Assembly: GCF_042643145.1 (NCBI RefSeq)
Contig: NZ_JBHRSA010000018.1
Coordinates: forward strand, 1-44,548
Reading direction: 5' to 3'
Length of the DNA stretch: 44,548 nt
From: Virgibacillus_O xinjiangensis
Lineage (GTDB): Bacteria; Bacillota; Bacilli; Bacillales; Amphibacillaceae
In this document: in pieces, positions 31,430 to 39,910 of the stretch
Layout of the letters: the number at the start of each line of letters is the position of its first letter
How positions within the stretch are numbered: the stretch's first letter is position 1
The notes under the pieces: model-generated
The model's input: the letters and a program-made list of their open reading frames with translations, nothing else
Databases searched by the model: none
What the model was told of the DNA's origin: nothing
Position numbers and translations under genes: made by a program

Positions 31430-31436
31430 GTTTGAT

Positions 31437-31450
31437 TGAACGCTCGTTCA
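31437..31450. promoter_or_regulatory. TetR-type operator candidate upstream of thl
   Basis: TGAACGCTCGTTCA: six-base arms TGAACG and CGTTCA around two bases. Of 14 positions, 11 match the palindrome in the fadF promoter (TGAATGATCATTCA), and two of the three differences form a symmetric pair. It is 51 bp upstream of the thl start. Confidence 0.55.
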
Positions 31451-31533
31451 GGCCCTTTCCATGGAAGAGGGCAGGTATCTCCATTGAGTCCCCGCCCTCC
31501 TGTGTTGTCCCTCAAACGGATGGAAGGCTGCCA

Positions 31534-33642
31534 TCAGGCGGTTTTGGTCGCTTCTTTCGAAAAGACCGAAACCGCCAGTATCTCTGCAACATCCATTGTG
31601 CTGATATCTTCATCCACTTCTTTCGCCTTGGTTCCATCACTGAGCATGGTCAGACAGAACGGGCATGCACTGGAAATCATGGATGGCTGGACTTCGATGG
31701 CCTGCTCCGTACGCGCTACGTTGATGCGGTTGCCTGTTGTTTCCTCTGACCACATCAAACCGCCGCCCGCTCCGCAGCACATGCCATTTTCCTTGCTGCG
31801 CCTCATTTCCACCAGCTCCAGCCCTGGAATCGCATTCAGGATTTCACGCGGTGGATCATAGACACCATTATATCTTCCGAGATAGCAGGAGTCATGATAG
31901 GTCAACCGTTCATTGATCGAGCCTTCCGGATGGAGTCTTCCATCCATGATCAAGTCGAACAGCAATTGGGTATGATGGTAGACTTCTGCTTCAAAACCGA
32001 AATCAGGGTATTCATTTTTGAAAATATTGTAAGCATGTGGGTCTATCGTGACGATTTTCTTCACACCATTTTTCGTGAACTCTTTCATGTTCTTTTCGGC
32101 AATCTCCTGGAACAGGAATTCATTGCCGATCCGACGGGCCGTATCCCCGGAGTTAGCTTCTTTATTCCCCAGGATGGCAAAACTGACGCCAGCCTGGTTC
32201 ATCAATTTGGCGAAAGCAATGGCAATCTTCTGGCTCCGGCTGTCATAAGACCCCATGGAACTTACCCAGAAAAGGTATTCGAACTCCTTCCCTTCCTTCT
32301 TCAGTTCCTTGACTGTCGGGATGGAGACGGACTCATCAATTTCCCGCCACTTGATACGATCTTTTTTCGAAAGTCCCCAAGGATTTCCTTGGCGTTCAAT
32401 GTTCATCACAGCACGCTGCTGGTCCTGGTCCATTTTCCCTTCTGTCATCACGAGGTATCTGCGCATATCCACAATAGTTCCGACATGCTCATTGTTTACC
32501 GGGCATGCATCCTCACAGTTTCGGCAAGTCGTACATCCGGACAGTTCTTCAGCAGTGATGACGTCCCCGATCAAGCTGATATCCTGTACCGTCGCTGCCG
32601 CTTCCCTGTTGGCACTTGCCTGGTTGCCTTTGGTACCTGCAAAGGCATAGGATGGCACCCATGGAGATTTCCCTGTAATAGCCGCACCCTTTTGCGTCAG
32701 ATGGTCGCGTGCCTTGATCATGATATCCATCGGTGACAGCATTTTACCGGTGCCTGCTGCCGGACAGACATCTGTACAACGCCCACATTCCACACAGGCA
32801 TAGAAGTCCAGCATCTGCCGTTGTTCAAAATCTTCCACCTTGCCGACACCAAAGGAGATATCCTCCTCATCCTGCTCTTCGGCTTCATCGAGGTCAAAGT
32901 TTATTTTGCTCAGTTTTCCGGGCACCTTCTTGCTTAGAAACACATTGACCGGCGCTGCAATGAGGTGGGCGTGCTTAGACTGCGGCACATAGACGAGGAA
33001 GGTGAGAATCGTCAATGTATGTACCCACCACCCGACATAGAACAACACTATGGCTGCTTCCGCGGACAGCCAGCTGAACGCCATCGCTATGACACTTGCT
33101 ACCGGTTCTGTCCATGTCGCCTCATGACCGTGCCAGATCTGTGCCATACCGTTACTGAACAGCACAGAAATCATCAGCGTACCAATGAACAAGAGCACAA
33201 GTCCTGCCTTGAAGCCACGCTTCAACCGGACCAATTTTTCCATATAACGGCGGTAAAAGGCCCATGCCACCGCCACTAAGATCATCAGTGTCACAAGCTC
33301 CTGGAAAAACACAAATCCCGGATAGAAAATACCCAGCGGGAAATGGTTCCCTGGCGCCAGCCCTTTGATGAACAGGTCGATCGCCCCGAACTGAACCAGG
33401 AGGAATCCGTAGAACATCATCACATGGATGGTCCCCGACTTCTTGTCCTTCAGCAGCTTCGATTGCCCAAATACGATTTTTCCGACGCGCTTCATCCTCC
33501 ACTTGAAGTCCTCATCAAACTCCGACTTCCTCCCCAGCTTGATGAAGGCGATCCTCGTCGCTACTACTCTGCCAAACAAGTAGAGCCCGTACGCTGTGAT
33601 TGCAAGGAATGCAACCCAGTTAATCAGCAAAAATGTGTCCAT
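31534..33642 (-). CDS. fadF: Membrane Fe-S oxidoreductase linked to beta-oxidation (FadF/YwjF type)
   Basis: A 702-residue heterodisulfide-reductase-related protein. The N-terminal 230 residues hold about six membrane helices. Two [4Fe-4S] ferredoxin motifs follow, CVECGRCTDVCP and CTTCRNCEDACP, then two CCG domains, of which HDSCYLGRYNG and GMCCGAGGGLMW are visible. This layout fits an ETF:menaquinone oxidoreductase passing electrons from acyl-CoA dehydrogenases to the membrane quinone pool. B. subtilis YwjF (FadF) has the same length and lies in the same region. It is the first gene of the operon, behind a strong promoter whose spacer is the operator. AAAGGGGGAGCATTTTTC precedes the ATG. 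The electron-transfer role is by family and context. Confidence 0.92.
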   Translation of the reverse strand: MDTFLLINWVAFLAITAYGLYLFGRVVATRIAFIKLGRKSEFDEDFKWRMKRVGKIVFGQSKLLKDKKSGTIHVMMFYGFLLVQFGAIDLFIKGLAPGNHFPLGIFYPGFVFFQELVTLMILVAVAWAFYRRYMEKLVRLKRGFKAGLVLLFIGTLMISVLFSNGMAQIWHGHEATWTEPVASVIAMAFSWLSAEAAIVLFYVGWWVHTLTILTFLVYVPQSKHAHLIAAPVNVFLSKKVPGKLSKINFDLDEAEEQDEEDISFGVGKVEDFEQRQMLDFYACVECGRCTDVCPAAGTGKMLSPMDIMIKARDHLTQKGAAITGKSPWVPSYAFAGTKGNQASANREAAATVQDISLIGDVITAEELSGCTTCRNCEDACPVNNEHVGTIVDMRRYLVMTEGKMDQDQQRAVMNIERQGNPWGLSKKDRIKWREIDESVSIPTVKELKKEGKEFEYLFWVSSMGSYDSRSQKIAIAFAKLMNQAGVSFAILGNKEANSGDTARRIGNEFLFQEIAEKNMKEFTKNGVKKIVTIDPHAYNIFKNEYPDFGFEAEVYHHTQLLFDLIMDGRLHPEGSINERLTYHDSCYLGRYNGVYDPPREILNAIPGLELVEMRRSKENGMCCGAGGGLMWSEETTGNRINVARTEQAIEVQPSMISSACPFCLTMLSDGTKAKEVDEDISTMDVAEILAVSVFSKEATKTA

Positions 33643-33730
33643 GAAAAATGCTCCCCCTTTGAATCTGCTCTCTACAGAATGATAGCGATTACAAAATAAT
33701 AGAAAACCAGCGCTGACATGTTATAACTCT

Positions 33731-33759
33731 ACTATAAATATGAATGATCATTCAGTCAA
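33731..33759 (-). promoter_or_regulatory. Promoter of the acyl-CoA operon with operator in the spacer
   Basis: On the minus strand TTGACT (33759-33754), 17 bp, TATAGT (33736-33731). The perfect 14-bp palindrome TGAATGATCATTCA (33741-33754) fills the spacer and touches the -35 box. A bound repressor would exclude RNA polymerase. The operon's own TetR protein is the likely ligand; FadR of B. subtilis uses the same half-site TGAATGA but with a 4-bp gap between halves. Confidence 0.75.
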
Positions 33760-33860
33760 GAAATATTTTCAGTAAAATGTGAGTATTTTTAGTTTTATTA
33801 AAAGAATGATTGCCGCTCATATGGACTGGATGAGTTTGATATGTGCGTCCGCTCCTGTGT

Positions 33861-34190
33861 GATGATGCCGATGTTGCTTGTGAACGGCGTATATGTCCGT
33901 CCTCCTGCCGATACTGCTCGACTTCGGCGAATTTCCCGCGCTTCCTGCCGATTCCTCTCTCCTCCCGCGGATATACTCACGCTCCTGCTGATTACGCTCT
34001 CCTCCCGCGGATTTCCCGTGCGTCCTGCTGATTACACTCTCCTCCCGCGGATTTCCCGCGCGTCCTGCTGATTCCTCTCACCTCCCGCGGATTTCCTCGC
34101 CCTCCTGCCGATTCCTCTCACCTCCCGCGGATTTCCAGCGCCTCCTGCTGATTCCACCCTCCTCCAGCGGATATCCCTCAGGCTTGGCCG
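33861..34190. repeat. 20-bp tandem repeat array 2, with a 40-bp higher-order period
   Basis: Units start at 33901, 33941, 33961 and then every 20 bp to 34181, exactly in phase; 33861 and 33921 are degenerate. From 33941 on, two unit types alternate: CCTCCTGCYGATT and CCTCCCGCGGATT, giving a 40-bp super-period repeated about six times. It lies 20 bp beyond the argS terminator, in the same orientation as arrays 1 and 3. Function unknown. Confidence 0.9.
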
Positions 34191-34208
34191 ACAGCTATGG
34201 CCACTAAA

Positions 34209-34245
34209 ATAAAAAGAAGCACCGTCTCCGGTACTTCTTTTTCCA
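34209..34245 (-). terminator. Intrinsic terminator of argS
   Basis: On the minus strand AAGAAGTACCG-GAGA-CGGTGCTTCTT, followed by TTTTTA. It is about 15 bp after the argS stop codon and could also act on the other strand. Confidence 0.88.
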
Positions 34246-34257
34246 TCTATATAGCCG

Positions 34258-35928
34258 TTACATTTTTTCTGGCGCGTTGACACCGATCAGGTCGAGCGCG
34301 TTGGCAATGGTTGTGCGAACCGCCTTCATCAGGGCGATGCGGGCGCTTGTCCGTTCTGGCTGATCCGGGTCCAGCACTTTTTCGGCGTTGTAGAAGCTGT
34401 GCAGCAGGGAGGCTAGGTCGAATACATAGTTGGTCACCTTCTGTGGTGTATGCTTCTCTGCAGCTTCTGCCACCACTTGCGGCAGCTCGCCGAGTTTTTT
34501 CAGCAGGTCTACTTCCTTTTCCGCTGTCAGCAATGAGGCATCGAATTCACCATCGGTGGCAATCCCTTTTGCTTTTGCTTGTTCGAGCATGGTGCAGATC
34601 CGTGCGTGGGCGTACTGCACATAATAGACGGGATTGTCATTGGACTGGGACCGTGCAAGGTCGATATCGAAGTCCAGTTGGGAATCATTGGAGCGGGCGA
34701 TGAAGAAATAACGCACTGCATCATTGCCGATTTCATCCATCAGTTCCCTCAGCGTAACGGCTGTGCCGGCACGCTTGCTCATTTTCTGTTTTTCTCCTTG
34801 TTCAAACAGGTTGACCATCTGGATGATCTTCACATCGAACTTATCCGCCGAATAGCCGAGAGCCTGGATGGCCGCACGCATTCTGGTGATATAGCCGTGA
34901 TGGTCGGCACCCCAGACATTGATGATCTTATCAAAGCCGCGGTCCAGTTTGTTCTGGTGGTAGGCGATGTCCGGTGTCAGGTACGTGTAATTTCCGTCCT
35001 GCTTGATCAGCACGCGGTCCTTGTCATCGCCAAGGTCGGTGGTACGGAACCAGGTGGCCCCGTCTTTTTCGTACGTATAGCCGCCCTCTTCCAATTTCTT
35101 CAAGGCATCGGTGATTTTTCCGTCTTTATAGAGAGACCTTTCCGAGAACCAGTTGTCGAAATGCACACCGAAATCGGCGAGGTCTTTTTCAATGTTGCCA
35201 AGGGCATGTTTCAGGCCGTATTCTTTGAAAAATTCCAGGCGCTCTGCTTGATCGGCATCTGCCCATTTTTCCCCGTATTCCTCACTGAGGGCTTTGCCGA
35301 TTTCCGCAATATCCTTGCCGCGGTAACCGTCCTCCGGCATCTCGGCATCACGGCCCAGTGCCTGCAGATACCGCGTTTCCACGGACAGTGCCAAATTGTC
35401 GATCTGGTTTCCGGCATCATTGATGTAGTATTCCCGTTCCACTTCATAGCCTGCTGCTGCCAAGACATTGCAAAGCACGTCTCCGAATGCCGCGCCGCGG
35501 GCATGGCCGAGGTGGAGCTTCCCAGTCGGATTGACGGATACGAACTCCACTTGGACACTCTCGCCATTCCTTGCATTTGTTTTTCCGTAGCTGCTGCCAG
35601 CCTCAAGGATAGACGGAATGACGTCGCCTAGAAAGTCATTCTTCATAAAGAAATTGATGAAGCCGGGGCCGGCAATTTCCACTTTCTCTATGGATGCCTG
35701 GGATTGGTCCAGTTGGTTGACGATGTCATCGGCAATCTGCCTTGGTGCCTTTTTAGCGATCCGGGCCAGCTGCATGGCGATATTGGTCGCAAAATCACCG
35801 TGGGCCTTGTCCTTCGGTTTTTCCAGAATGATTTCCGGTAGCTCTTCGGCTGTTGCCAGGCCTGCACCTGTGACGGCAGCCGCTATTTCTTTCTTCAGTG
35901 TTTCTTCTGTTTGTGCCAGGACGTTCAT
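34258..35928 (-). CDS. argS: Arginyl-tRNA synthetase
   Basis: Class I aminoacyl-tRNA synthetase charging tRNA-Arg; needs tRNA for activation. The 556-residue protein carries the N-terminal additional domain (HGDFATNIAMQLA near 44-56), the HIGH signature as HLGHARG in NPTGKLHLGHARGAAFGD, EYYINDAGNQIDNLA, the KMSKS signature as KMSKRAGTAVTL and the C-terminal anticodon-binding DALRV-like helices. The start ATG overlaps the ywiB stop (ATGA), and the ribosome site GAGGAGGAAAGC lies in ywiB. ywiB-argS is a conserved Bacillus pair. Confidence 0.97.
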   Translation of the reverse strand: MNVLAQTEETLKKEIAAAVTGAGLATAEELPEIILEKPKDKAHGDFATNIAMQLARIAKKAPRQIADDIVNQLDQSQASIEKVEIAGPGFINFFMKNDFLGDVIPSILEAGSSYGKTNARNGESVQVEFVSVNPTGKLHLGHARGAAFGDVLCNVLAAAGYEVEREYYINDAGNQIDNLALSVETRYLQALGRDAEMPEDGYRGKDIAEIGKALSEEYGEKWADADQAERLEFFKEYGLKHALGNIEKDLADFGVHFDNWFSERSLYKDGKITDALKKLEEGGYTYEKDGATWFRTTDLGDDKDRVLIKQDGNYTYLTPDIAYHQNKLDRGFDKIINVWGADHHGYITRMRAAIQALGYSADKFDVKIIQMVNLFEQGEKQKMSKRAGTAVTLRELMDEIGNDAVRYFFIARSNDSQLDFDIDLARSQSNDNPVYYVQYAHARICTMLEQAKAKGIATDGEFDASLLTAEKEVDLLKKLGELPQVVAEAAEKHTPQKVTNYVFDLASLLHSFYNAEKVLDPDQPERTSARIALMKAVRTTIANALDLIGVNAPEKM

Positions 35929-36365
35929 TTGCTTTCCTCCTCGGTAATGATCAGCTCTAGTTGATGCTTGCGCTCTTCCTGCCCATTCAGTTTGACATGG
36001 TAGGAAATCTTCAAATAACCAGCATCCTCATCCTCTACCGACTGATAGAAAATGTTGTTGGTATATGTCTCCATATGTATTTTCCCATGGGGATGATGAT
36101 AGAGATTTTCCGTCGTTCCGTTCGCGGTGAACTTCTGGTTCATCTTCACCAGGCCTGTTCGTTTGATCGTGACCTTTTCGGGCTGAATGGTAATCAGGTT
36201 ATCGGTCACAGCCTGGTCCTCTGTCTTTTCCTCAAACGTGATGACATCCAGTTTACCTTTCCGGTAGAATTTCCCCGGCTGCTTGACGGTGTTGTACTCC
36301 ATCTGTCCGTTATCATCAATAATGGTGCGAAGTTCCACGGATACTTCCTTAAACTGTAGACCCAT
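35925..36365 (-). CDS. ywiB: DUF1934 protein YwiB
   Basis: A 146-residue beta-rich protein of the DUF1934 family (lipocalin-like barrel by known structures). Characteristic parts are VSVELRTIIDDNGQ, GKFYRKGKLDVITFEE, the HHPHGKIHMETYTN strand near residue 90 and a GYLKISYHVKLNGQE hairpin near the end. Its role is unknown. It overlaps argS by 4 bp (ATGA), so expression is coupled. CAGAGGAGATATT precedes the ATG. pbpG is divergent, 169 bp away. Confidence 0.9.
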   Translation of the reverse strand: MGLQFKEVSVELRTIIDDNGQMEYNTVKQPGKFYRKGKLDVITFEEKTEDQAVTDNLITIQPEKVTIKRTGLVKMNQKFTANGTTENLYHHPHGKIHMETYTNNIFYQSVEDEDAGYLKISYHVKLNGQEERKHQLELIITEEESK

Positions 36366-36534
36366 AATATCTCCTCTGTTTCGCCTCTAGTCGTTATTGT
36401 ATCATTATAGCGATAAATGTCAGCCGTTCGCAATACGATAGAAGAAAGTTTTCCTCATCTGCCCGTACGAATGGTTTATTTACCCCTATCTTTTCCCATA
36501 ATGGTAGTAATGCACACCTATAGGAGAAATCATA

Positions 36535-38562
36535 ATGGGAAAGAAAACTAGACGTTTTATATGGAAAGCAGGCATTCGGCTGGTATTGCTTGGAGTACTG
36601 CTGCTTGCCGGCGTATATGGGGTCAGCTATCTGCTGGGTCCTCCACCGCTTACCGACGAACAAAACACCGTATACTACGATGATGCGGGGGAAGTATTCG
36701 GCGAGGAGAGCAGAAGAAAGAGCAATGATTGGAAGGAACTAGATGAATTGAGTTCTGACTTGGTTGCCGCCACCATTCTTGTGGAAGACCAGCATTTCTA
36801 TGACCACCCAGGTTTCGATTTCAAGCGGATCGCAGGAGCCATGTGGAAGAATATCCAAAGCGGAAGGCTGAAGGAAGGGGCAAGCACCCTGACCCAACAG
36901 TATGCCAGGAATCTCTATCTTTCCCATGAAAAAACATGGTCCAGGAAACTGAAAGAAGCGTTCTATACCATCCGACTGGAGATGTTCTATACAAAAGATG
37001 AGATTCTGGAGGGGTATTTGAATTCTGTTTACTATGGGCACGGTGCTTACGGGGCGGAAGCAGCAAGCCAATTGTTCTTCCGGAAATCAGCGGAAGATGT
37101 AAGTCTTGCCGAAGCGAGCATGCTGGCAGCCATTCCGAAGGGTCCAACCTACTATTCACCCTGGAATGATGAAGAAAATGCAGAGAACCGGCAGAATCAA
37201 ATACTGTCCATTATGCTGGAGCACGGGGCCATCACCGAGACCGCCTACCAACAGGCTGTAGACCAAAAGCTTACGTATGCACCCAAGCAAACGCGGGAAG
37301 TCGATCAAAAAGCTCCGTACTTCCAAGATGCTGCCCTGTCTGAAGCTGCGGAGATTTTGGATATGGAACAGGAAGATGTCCGGTCTGGCGGCTATGGGAT
37401 ACATACCACCCTGAACATGGAACAACAGGAAAAGCTGGAGAGTGAGCTGGAAGAAGAATTCCATTCCACCAGCGAAGCCCAGGCAGGTGCACTTGCCATG
37501 GATCCGGAAAATGGGGCGGTGAGGGCCATGAGCGGGGGCAGGGATTATGAAACGAGCAGTTTCAACCGGGCAACGTCCGCCCGCAGGATGCCCGGATCCT
37601 CCTTCAAGCCGTTCCTATACTATGCTGCCCTTGAAAATGGCTACACACCGGCAACCATGCTGATGAGCAAACCGACTTCCTTCCGATTGGAGGATGGGGA
37701 GGTCTATCAGCCGAGCAACTACCATGACTATTATGCGAATGAAGAGATCACACTGGCCCAGGCAATTGCTTTATCCGATAATGTTTACGCCGTGAAAACC
37801 AATATGTATCTCGGTTCCGAGATGCTTGTCGAAACAGCAAAGGACTTCGGATTCACCAGCAAACTACCTGCCGTCCCTTCCCTTGCCCTGGGAACAGCAG
37901 CCGTGACCGTCGAAGAAATGGTGCAGGCCTACAGCTTGCTGGCGAACGGTGGAGAGGAAGTTCAAAGCCATACCGTCAAAAAAATCATCGACAGGCATGG
38001 CAAGACATTGTACGAGCGAGAACAAGAAGAAGGAGAACAAGTGCTGGACGCGAAAACAGCCTTCATCCTCACCCATATGCTGACAGGGATCTTCGACCGT
38101 GAACTGGACGGCTACATGGCTGTGACCGGTTCACCAATCGCTGGAGAGCTCACCCATATCTATGCCGGAAAGTCCGGGACAACTGCCAGCGACAGCTGGA
38201 TGGTCGGCTATAGCCCCTCCCTGGTCACAGGTGTATGGGTCGGCTATGATGACAACCGGTCCATGGATAAGGTGCCGGAAACCCGATATGCCAAGAAAAT
38301 CTGGGCAGGATTCATGGAAGGGGCACATGAAGGGAAGGAACAACAGAATTTCTCTGCTCCTCCCGGTGTGGTCGGAATCCCGGTCGACCCGGAAACAGGT
38401 GAACGGGCAACACCATACTGCAATGCCAGCCGGGTCATGTATTTCGAAAAAGGGACAGAGCCTCGGCAGTACTGCTCCGAGCATTATCATCAAGAAGAAT
38501 TCCAACAGGAGGAAAAAAAAGAAAAGGGAATCGTCGAGAAATGGTTTGAACTGCTTTTCTAA
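36535..38562 (+). CDS. pbpG: Bifunctional penicillin-binding protein, PbpG (PBP2d) type
   Basis: Class A PBP with glycosyltransferase and transpeptidase domains, 675 residues. A Lys/Arg-rich cytoplasmic start and one membrane helix (about residues 14-34) anchor it. The glycosyltransferase motif EDQHFYDHPGFD has catalytic Glu84; GASTLTQQYARNLYL is at 115-129. The transpeptidase has SSFK at 355-358 (Ser355), SDN at 414-416 and KSGTT near 540. B. subtilis PbpG (ywhE) lies beside ywhD as here and is made in the forespore under sigma F; that role fits this organism. I see no clear sigma F promoter; a weak TTTATT-16-CATAAT can be read. TAGGAGA precedes the ATG. The two Cys near the end (ATPYCNAS, RQYCSEH) are conserved in the family. 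Confidence 0.93.
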   Translation: MGKKTRRFIWKAGIRLVLLGVLLLAGVYGVSYLLGPPPLTDEQNTVYYDDAGEVFGEESRRKSNDWKELDELSSDLVAATILVEDQHFYDHPGFDFKRIAGAMWKNIQSGRLKEGASTLTQQYARNLYLSHEKTWSRKLKEAFYTIRLEMFYTKDEILEGYLNSVYYGHGAYGAEAASQLFFRKSAEDVSLAEASMLAAIPKGPTYYSPWNDEENAENRQNQILSIMLEHGAITETAYQQAVDQKLTYAPKQTREVDQKAPYFQDAALSEAAEILDMEQEDVRSGGYGIHTTLNMEQQEKLESELEEEFHSTSEAQAGALAMDPENGAVRAMSGGRDYETSSFNRATSARRMPGSSFKPFLYYAALENGYTPATMLMSKPTSFRLEDGEVYQPSNYHDYYANEEITLAQAIALSDNVYAVKTNMYLGSEMLVETAKDFGFTSKLPAVPSLALGTAAVTVEEMVQAYSLLANGGEEVQSHTVKKIIDRHGKTLYEREQEEGEQVLDAKTAFILTHMLTGIFDRELDGYMAVTGSPIAGELTHIYAGKSGTTASDSWMVGYSPSLVTGVWVGYDDNRSMDKVPETRYAKKIWAGFMEGAHEGKEQQNFSAPPGVVGIPVDPETGERATPYCNASRVMYFEKGTEPRQYCSEHYHQEEFQQEEKKEKGIVEKWFELLF

Positions 38563-38593
38563 AAAGGACGGGGATTTTGTTCTGGATATTAAC

Positions 38594-38650
38594 ATAAAAA
38601 GAAGCCGACAATCCAAGGGGTCCGCTCCCCTGTTTGTCGGCTTCTTTTCG
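38594..38650 (+). terminator. Bidirectional terminator between pbpG and ywhD
   Basis: AAAAAGAAGCCGACAA pairs with TTGTCGGCTTCTTTT over an inner AGGGG-TCCGC-CCCCT hairpin. T-runs on both strands suit the convergent genes. Confidence 0.9.
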
Positions 38651-38751
38651 TCCTAGTAATACATGAGTCAGCCCATGTACTAATATTTTACAAATTTATT
38701 CGGCAAAGTACAACATTTTAATTATTTATTCATAATTCGGTCACAAAATGG

Positions 38752-39267
38752 TCACGATTCCGGAAGCGCCTCTTTCAATTCATCCGTCGAGTTGTTCCAC
38801 ATTTCCTCATTGAATTCTTTCAGGAAATCACGCAACAGGTTTTTGGAATGATCGTCCATATGCTCGACGATTATCTTGCCTTTCAAGGCCTTCTCCATAC
38901 GTGTCACATGTTCCGGCATAGATTTGTAGGCACGCTTGATCGAACGGTCCACCCGGATTTCACAGCCTGTCACCCCTGCATAATACGGGCCATTCTCGCC
39001 GCGTTCTGTATTGACCCAGACAATCCAATACAGCTTTCCGTTCGGTACTGCATCCTTGTCCGGCTGGAACTTGACCCTGCGTTCCACCTCACTGCGGGCG
39101 TGCATGGCACCCATATCGACATAGGCTGTGTCTTCATTCGGGTCCACAATTACAGAGGACATGTTTTCCAGGCTGATTGCCCCGCCTCCATAACCACCAT
39201 GTCCGTCGGTGGAATCATCCTTGATAATGGTGAATGAATTTTTCTTCTTCGGCTGATCAGAACTCAC
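38752..39267 (-). CDS. ywhD: YwhD family protein
   Basis: A 171-residue protein of the YwhD family, known mainly from Bacilli and without assigned function. It starts with a Lys-rich tail and then the family's NSFTIIKDDSTDGHGGYGGGAISLENMS. MGAMHARSEVERRVKF near residue 52 and YWIVWVNTERGENGPYYAGVTGCEI near 80-104 are also typical. The start codon is GTG (39267) with AAGGAGG eight bases upstream, a near-perfect site. Convergent with pbpG; ywgA follows upstream after about 150 bp of gap with nothing recognised. Confidence 0.9.
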   Translation of the reverse strand: MSSDQPKKKNSFTIIKDDSTDGHGGYGGGAISLENMSSVIVDPNEDTAYVDMGAMHARSEVERRVKFQPDKDAVPNGKLYWIVWVNTERGENGPYYAGVTGCEIRVDRSIKRAYKSMPEHVTRMEKALKGKIIVEHMDDHSKNLLRDFLKEFNEEMWNNSTDELKEALPES

Positions 39268-39415
39268 CTATAAGCCCTCCTTAGACGTCTTTTTCCCCAT
39301 TGTAGCACAGCGCCTATCCCATTTCCTAATGGCGGGGCTCAAAGGAAAGCAAGAAGAAACGCTGGACATGAGCGGGTTCCCTCCGATGCCAGCGGGCGGC
39401 TTGTCCATTTAATCA

Positions 39416-39910
39416 TTACTGCTTCAATCGGTCGATGAACTGGAGGGCTTCCTCGATTTCTTCCTCTGTGTATTTCTGTTTCGGTTTGACGGTATGGACT
39501 TTTTCGATATTCTCCTCTAGTGGCAGATGGTCGAAATACATGATCGTCGACACCAGCTCCAGAAACCGGGAGCTTTTATCCTGCATCAAGGATACATATT
39601 CCTCCAAGTTCGGCATCTCACTGGAGAACTGCTGGAGAAAGGAACGGCCGTCCTTTGTAACAGTATAACGGTATTGGGAATAGTTCCCTTTATCCTCTTT
39701 CACTTCGCTCACAAAACCGAGGTTGCATAACTCTTCGACCCGGAGTGTCAATTCTTCGGAGTATGGCCCGTAGAAGTGGAACTCATATTTTTCCTCAAAC
39801 GGCATGTTGCATTTCTGCATAATGTAAATCATTTTCTGCAGCTTCTTCCGCCCGGTCAGCTCATCGGCTTCCGTAAAAAACTGCATCAATCTCGCATGAT
39901 TAGTCAGCAT
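39416..39910 (-). CDS. ywgA: YwgA family protein
   Basis: A 164-residue protein like B. subtilis YwgA. The sequence RKKLQKMIYIMQKCNMPFEEKYEFHFYGPYSEEL resembles the winged-helix part of PadR-like or antitoxin-like (GepA/SocA) proteins. It then has LCNLGFVSEV and YRYTVTKDGRSFL typical of winged-helix domains. The C-terminus is helical and acidic. DNA binding is possible but not shown. Its start overlaps the stop of ywfO by 11 bp, so the two form a coupled pair; this pairing is kept in Bacillus. Confidence 0.87.
   Translation of the reverse strand: MLTNHARLMQFFTEADELTGRKKLQKMIYIMQKCNMPFEEKYEFHFYGPYSEELTLRVEELCNLGFVSEVKEDKGNYSQYRYTVTKDGRSFLQQFSSEMPNLEEYVSLMQDKSSRFLELVSTIMYFDHLPLEENIEKVHTVKPKQKYTEEEIEEALQFIDRLKQ

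Noticed and set aside
33861..34190. CRISPR array
   Set aside because: Units are 20 bp head to tail without unique spacers, and no cas genes are present.
33798..34283. Several frames through array 2 on both strands
   Set aside because: Products of the stop-free repeat; no start signals, and one runs through the argS terminator.
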